Assembly (NCBI RefSeq): GCF_964340395.1
Contig: NC_135563.1
Span: 17,052,151-17,116,150 of the forward strand
From: Glandiceps talaboti
Lineage: Eukaryota > Hemichordata > Enteropneusta > Spengelidae
Length of the DNA: 64,000 bases
Reading direction: 5' to 3'
Shown: positions 58,097 through 64,000 of the stretch, piece after piece
How positions within the stretch are numbered: the stretch's first letter is position 1
Layout of the letters: the number at the start of each line of letters is the position of its first letter
Notes under the pieces: model-generated
Databases searched by the model: none
Told to the model about the DNA's origin: nothing
The model's input: only the letters and a program-made list of their open reading frames with translations
Program-made: the position numbers and the translations under genes

Positions 58097-60663
58097 CGAT
58101 GAAAGGATTGGATGAAAGATCCCCAATGCACGCATCCCGGTAAATGCGAACGAGGTGACGACGTACAGATTCCCTAATTCCTATCAAATCAACTTGCTTC
58201 ATCCTTCACCAGACACGGTTACCTTCTGTAACTATAGTATAGTGCTGGCCATGTGCCTTCGACCCCCACACGCCATTCACGCTATGTGACATATCATTTT
58301 GTCTCACATTCCTATACAGATCCAAGTCTTTTTTCTTCCATTCCTTTCATCCATCTATTGGAGGTGGGTCTTCATTAACCAGCGTCTGCTATTCATAAAC
58401 ATGACCCGGTCCCAATCCGTCTTTTCACCGCCAATGAGAGTAAGTTCACACAACTACTAAAAAGGGACTCGACATGTATTTTGCACTCAGATCGAAATAA
58501 TAGACTATCTTGTTCGAATAGTTAAAATTTTTGTAGGCCTGGGTCTTACAAATACGTCTTGTCTTGATTAAAGCGTTCTCATGCTCCGCTTGGTTATTCA
58601 ATTACACCGAGTGAAATTCCTATTCACTTTCCCCCTTAATCTATTCCTCCCTTGTATAGGCAAAGTCTAATTAATCCATTCGTACTATAAGACCCTCATA
58701 ATCGCCTTTCACCAATTCTAAATTGTAGCTAATGAATTGGCCCATAGACCCAAAGAGACAGCACTGGGCCTTAATAGCCTTAAGAGGAGGCTTATTAAAG
58801 CTCCCTTCCCCAAAGTTTCTAAATAAACTGAGATGTTTTTGTGTTGTGCTATTACTTATTATTTCCATGACCCTACAAAACTACGGTGATTAGGGGGGAT
58901 CTTTATAAGTGACTGTGACATGAAAGGCGCAACAAAAGACAACCAGTGAATAGTTTGAAAAGCACGTAAGCCGATTTAAGCAACTTTCCTAGACCCCATC
59001 TCCCTGATTAAGTAGGTGGTTTTGTATGTCTTGTTATTTTTCCATCGCTCGCACTCTTAATACTCTATATAACGTACATACAGTGCTACCCACTTTGAAA
59101 GCATTCGTGTCATTACTACTCTAGTCCTTTGGTCGATCACGATATCAGAGTATTCCTTTCTTTTAACATCATGTTTGGAATAAAAACAAGACATACAAAA
59201 GGCAGAAAGTTGTTTCCTCGCCAATTCCCCACCAATCGTAATGTAATTACCCCTAGTATTACTTTCTAAAAGACCGCCGGTTTGTAACGGATATTTTCCT
59301 CCGTGTTAATTCCCCTATCCCCCTTTCTTTCGATTGTTGTTTTTATAGTTTCTTGGCTTAATAAGCGTGAACTAAAGATTCCAATGTTAATGGCTAAATC
59401 CTAGCCCGAGGCGGAGATTGTCGACCCGGTCTCTTTTCTGTTTACTTTCCCCTTTCCCCTCTCATTTTCCATGACTAATAAAGAAGCGTGTCGCATCTGA
59501 AAATTATAGAAATAATAACAGTTTGTTGGTGTTGTGCAACCAGTTCCCGGTAAATGTTTAGATACCGTGATACTTGTGGAAGTACATTCAAACATGAATA
59601 ACATTTTGATTGGCAAGAATTAGTGCCTATGTGTCGTAGACTGTGTACATCTGTTAATTTGAACCTGGTTCCCATCGCGACTTCAGCGTGTTAACGAAGA
59701 TCAGAAGGTGAAAAAAAATCGCTAAACGCTTCAGTTCTGGTCTGAGTCCAAGCTATGTAAACTGAAAGACATCGCTTCAGTTGTTGTCGTTTTTTGTAGC
59801 AAAGGTGGACAGGATTTTAACCAACTCCTAATTATAGCTGGACCTTTGAAACGCCAGACATCTTTGCTATCGTTAAGGGATATCATTATAATTGGCTTAA
59901 TGGGCAACCCGGCGTGATAATACTGAGAGGGTCGGCGATGCTTTCATTAGAGGGCGATAATTAGGGACACTGTTATCGATAACCGAAACAGCATGTCCAC
60001 CCATGTTTATCTGCATTCACTGCAGAAAGTCACCCACCACAACCGTTACTGCTACCGTATGAATATTTCACCTTTATGAAAGTCTGTGCAGTTTATGTGA
60101 CCATTTTGTTGAAGAATCGGACCACCGCATCTGCTCCACCTACTAAATAGTCCTGTACTCCTACTTAAAGTTGATTAAAATCCTTAAGAAAAGTGCGTAC
60201 TTAGGACTAGAATTACTTCTATCAATAAGTTTTTGTTGGGGTCCTCCTTAGAAGGACTACTAAAGCTACTGCTCCTTTCAGGTGTAAACAATGCTTACAA
60301 TAGATGTGGCTTTGTTGAGCTGGGTCGAAAAGGATTTCACTGAGGAAGCTGTCTGCACTAATTATTGTTCTGTCGATTCAATACTTCTAATGATTCCAGC
60401 TTCTATCGATTGCTCCCTGTGTGAAAGTTTAAATACAATTTGAAAATGAACTACTTGTAATAGACTCTTTAGTAGTTTTAACCTATTAGTTATGTCCTTC
60501 AAGCGCTTGGTCGATTCTGTTGGCTCTCTAGTTAAGGCAGTACCCCACCATTCAATGGCCACTTCATTTTCTATTTGGCAAATAGACAACTCTTACGAGT
60601 ACCTTATTGTGTTGTACGCATCGTCTGGTCGTGATACAGTTGTGATAAAACATACATATAAAA

Positions 60664-60833
60664 CATACATACATACATACATACATACATACATACATAC
60701 ATACATACATACATACATACATACATACATACATACATACATACATACATACATACATACATACATACATACATACATACATACATACATACATACATAC
60801 ATACATACATACATACATACATACATACATACA
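60664..60833 (+). repeat. (CATA)n microsatellite, ~170 bp
   Basis: Near-perfect CATA array. The 350 bp before it read like a degraded interspersed element, but I cannot name it. Confidence 0.97.
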
Positions 60834-61194
60834 CAGTAAATACTGTGAGAGAATTCGAACTATTCAATGCAAACTAGGCGATTATCGGACGATTTCCGGT
60901 AAAACAGACACGTTTTCCTCAACTAATATTGAGCAAATAGTAATCTTTGTTATGTTTCAATTTACATTCTTTTAACATATTATCAATTCAATAATTAAAT
61001 CATACTATCTATTGTAGTTTAAATGATGATATTTGTTAAAATTAGTGAGTACATGCCAAACCCTCCATCGGTGTACAATTAATAGGGTGTGTTCTCTATA
61101 AGATCATTGACTGGAATAGCGTTATGTTTGTTGTAGGTGTAACGATCTAATGTTATAACTGTTCATCGATACTGTGACACTCAATGAAGTGTGT

Positions 61195-61265
61195 CTTTGC
61201 CACCGCCGCCGCCACCAGCAGCAGCAACAGCCCACCATCATCATCACCATAATCACCACCATTAT
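61195..61265 (+). repeat. Trinucleotide-rich patch (CCG/CAG/CAT/CAC)
   Basis: Runs of gccgcc, cagcag, catcat and caccac-type triplets in a row. No open gene structure around it. Confidence 0.75.
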
Positions 61266-61283
61266 CACCACAACGTGTTTGTC

Positions 61284-61568
61284 TTTGTTTAAAGGGACAT
61301 AGTTTGTAACGTTATGGTCTTTGGTGGTTACTTTTGTTTAAAGGGGTACAGTCTGTAACTTTATGGTCTTTGGTGGTTACTTTTGTTTAAAGGGGTACAG
61401 TCTGCAACTTTATGGTCTTTGGTGGTTACTTTTGTTTAAAGGGACACAGTCTGTAACTTTATGGTCTTTGGTGGTTACTGTTGTTTAAAGGGACACAGTC
61501 TGTAACTTTATGGTCTTTGATGACTGCTTTTGTTTAAAAGGGCAGCTTTACGATCTTTGGTGGTTACG
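61284..61568 (+). repeat. 49-bp minisatellite, ~6 units
   Basis: ttgtttaaaggg starts at 61285, 61334, 61383, 61432 and 61481, with a slightly diverged unit (ttgtttaaaagg) at 61530, so the period is exactly 49. Each unit contains tctgtaactttatggtcttt. Middle units are nearly identical, so expansion is recent. Confidence 0.93.
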
Positions 61569-64000
61569 TTTTTTTTGTCAAATCGAAATGTGATTTTGTT
61601 TTTCAAACCCCTGAAACATGTTGAATCATGTCTAGCAACTTGCCAAACTCTAGCCAGAAATTCCTATACGACATAAAAATGTATAATGACAATTGTTTGG
61701 TTACCAATAAATTCCAAAAACACTGCTACAGTCTCGACTCTTCCTGTGTGCGTGGTTGACCATTTCTATCACACTGTGTGACTCATATTGCGTCTACGTG
61801 TCAGTGTGTATTGAGTTTGTCCACCCGACTTTAATCAAACAAGGTGTCCCAGTTTAATCTCAGACCACCCAGGCAAAATACAGACAATGCCGCTTTAATA
61901 TTGCTTGTTGATGTATCTGTTTAAAAAGTGAAAAAATAAGGGTGTCGTTGAACAGACTGTTTTCTAATGATTTCATATACTGGAAGACTGTTGTGTGAAT
62001 TCTGTCGTACACCTGTGTGATGGTGTAATGGAAACTCCGTTAGGTTACAGACAAGTACTTGTCTGTGGTTAGGCATACAATGAACGGTAGCAGTACATTG
62101 AATAGTACAATGAATCAAAATCGTTGTCACAGAGGCGTCACAGTTCATGACTTCGACAAACCATAATTTCAATACCGTCAAACGTAATGCTAACTTCGTT
62201 ATCAACGTTTCCTTCTTGAGCACAAGTTAGGACATAACAGACTACTGTTTTACGGCCCTGTCGACCATTCTCATTTACTGTTTTACGGCACTGTCGGTCA
62301 TGCTGACGACATTATCAAATCGCCTGAGACTGACCACATTCAGAGTATCTTCAAACGGGAAATTTAAAACAAAGAGAACATTAAGCGCATTCCTTTTTTG
62401 AAATTTAGAATTTAGTGGAAATGCACGTGGTCAGTGATATATTAAACAAACATGTCTGTCCGTATGTGTGTGGTTGAGTTAAGGTAGGTGGAGTGGGATG
62501 GAGAGAGGTGGAGAATCGATCGTATCCGGAGTGTATGTTTGATACGTCAGTAAGGACAAGAATTTGAGATATTTTCCCCCTGACCGTTTCGCTCATTTCA
62601 TTTCATACTACATTGCAGTTATCATTCCGACAACAAATGATATTGCCAAGTATCGACACAATTCTTTTAATTCGAACAGAAACTTGTTATGAAAAAATGA
62701 TCCGATTAAACTCAAATTAGAGTTGGACATATCTTTTTATTTGTTATAGTAAGACAAGAAATACAAAAGACAACAAGAAAAAAAGCGAAGGCAGATATCT
62801 TTCCTTTTTCGGAGGATCTGTTTGAACACAGGCATTACAAAGATTCGTCTACGAGACGCCACTCACCTTGTTCAGCTGAATGTCATCAACTCTCACAGGT
62901 GCGGGCTACTTGTAATGCGTGTTGAAATTTTGTAATTTGCAGTGGAAATTGCCAATTGTGACGGATAAACCTACTTAATATACTAAAATCAGCCATTGTA
63001 TTCTGGAGGACGCGCAACGAATTCACTACTTCATTGGAATCAGATTGACGGGTAAGTACGTATAAGACTGTCTGATGTGAAATTATTACTTTTCCGATGG
63101 AGGAAATTTATCATGAAAAGACAAGAAACTGAAGTGTTAGGGTTGAAAATGTATGAAATGCGCCAAATCGAAAAAAAAACGGGAAAGAAATAAGACGGTT
63201 TTAGGAAAATCCAAGTCTTGTGATTTCTAGGATGGATTTAAGCCGATTCTAATCCTGTCTGTTCAAAGTAATCCTATTTGAACAAACTGTAACAAGATTA
63301 GGAAACGTTAAAAATACAATTATTCGGAGCCTTATCCGATTGGTAGAATCTATGGCAACTGTAACTATGACAACAGTGCAACATGAGTCACCAATTTAAG
63401 TGAACGGTAGACTTCTAGTATTGTATCCGTGACGTCACGTCGAAACGGGGAACCCGATGTGAATCAGTTTCAAAATTTGAGTCATAATTGATTCATAGTT
63501 GGTAATTCGACATTTCCTCGAAAAGTTAAAACTTGTACTCAAAATATTTCTGATTTTGTTGTTTTCATAATTCCTCTTCATCATAAAATGTTTGATTCAA
63601 TATCGATCTTTGAAAATAACTGTTTGCTCCAAAGTGATGTTTTATATGTATTTCATCAGATATTGTTTACTTCGACATTTGAAGTGTAAATGTTACTATA
63701 ACAACAGTACTCTATAATTGTCAAAGTTCGGAATTTCTAGATAGTTTCACATTTAGTACGATTTATTTTCCGAATAATAAGTAACAGACAAATCATACTA
63801 CGGCAACCAGATGGTTCAGAGAGTTAATTAGGCAGCAAGGTCTTTTTAGGTCCGCAACAGTTTCTGTTACATGAACAAACCACTCTTGTATAGAATTATA
63901 CATTTTAGCTCACTGCGAAATAAATAAACATAACTACAAGATATTCAAGTCAGATCTGACAATACAAAATTTAGCATTTACAGTACACATGGAGTTACAT

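Noticed and set aside
60362-60589. 75-codon minus-strand frame before the CATA array, possibly from a LINE
   Set aside because: Residues do not line up with RT or endonuclease blocks that I know, so not called as an element.
61284-61568. CRISPR-like array
   Set aside because: Head-to-tail minisatellite without spacers, in an intron-rich animal genome. The same applies to 963-1420 and 6071-6235.
61921-62223. 100-codon minus-strand frame
   Set aside because: Composition looks random, with no motif and no splice-site support.

Overview
This is a 64 kb piece of an intron-rich, AT-rich animal genome. Three lines of evidence point to a metazoan: spliced GT-AG genes with short coding exons, a Not-class homeobox gene, and very dense simple-sequence repeats. 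Nothing prokaryotic was found. The species cannot be fixed from this sequence alone. The protein similarities and intron density fit a marine invertebrate bilaterian, such as a hemichordate, lancelet or lophotrochozoan.

Layout: (1) 1-7.8 kb, plus strand: the 3' eight coding exons of eRF1 (ETF1), with its first ~68 residues upstream of the window, followed by a long 3' flank holding several minisatellites. (2) 11.3-15.9 kb, minus strand: a two-exon Not (notochord homeobox) gene with an eh1-like repressor motif and a homeodomain. (3) 19.8-29.5 kb and 35.0-49.5 kb, plus strand: two complete tandem sideroflexin-5-like genes, SFXN5a (331 aa) and SFXN5b (332 aa). Each has 12 coding exons, and exons 2-12 have identical lengths and phases in both. 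(4) 49.6-64 kb: a stretch with no recognisable coding exon, containing microsatellites, a 49-bp minisatellite and many AT-rich homeodomain-type motifs.

The genes do not form an operon or one pathway. eRF1 terminates translation in the cytosol, Not is a nuclear transcription factor, and the sideroflexins are mitochondrial carriers. Their neighbourhood is still informative. As I recall the human map, NOTO and SFXN5 both lie in 2p13 next to EMX1, so Not-SFXN5 linkage looks like old bilaterian microsynteny. The large SFXN5b introns and the downstream desert could then hold regulatory DNA for Not or for a gene outside the window.

Most notable observations: the coding 3' ends of both Not and SFXN5a are tandemly duplicated into their 3' flanks (about 113 bp x3 and 94 bp x2); SFXN5a has a possible in-frame 39-nt cassette exon; SFXN5b lacks two Asn residues of the sideroflexin signature; and several foldback elements are present, including a 73-bp almost perfect palindrome between two long TA arrays.
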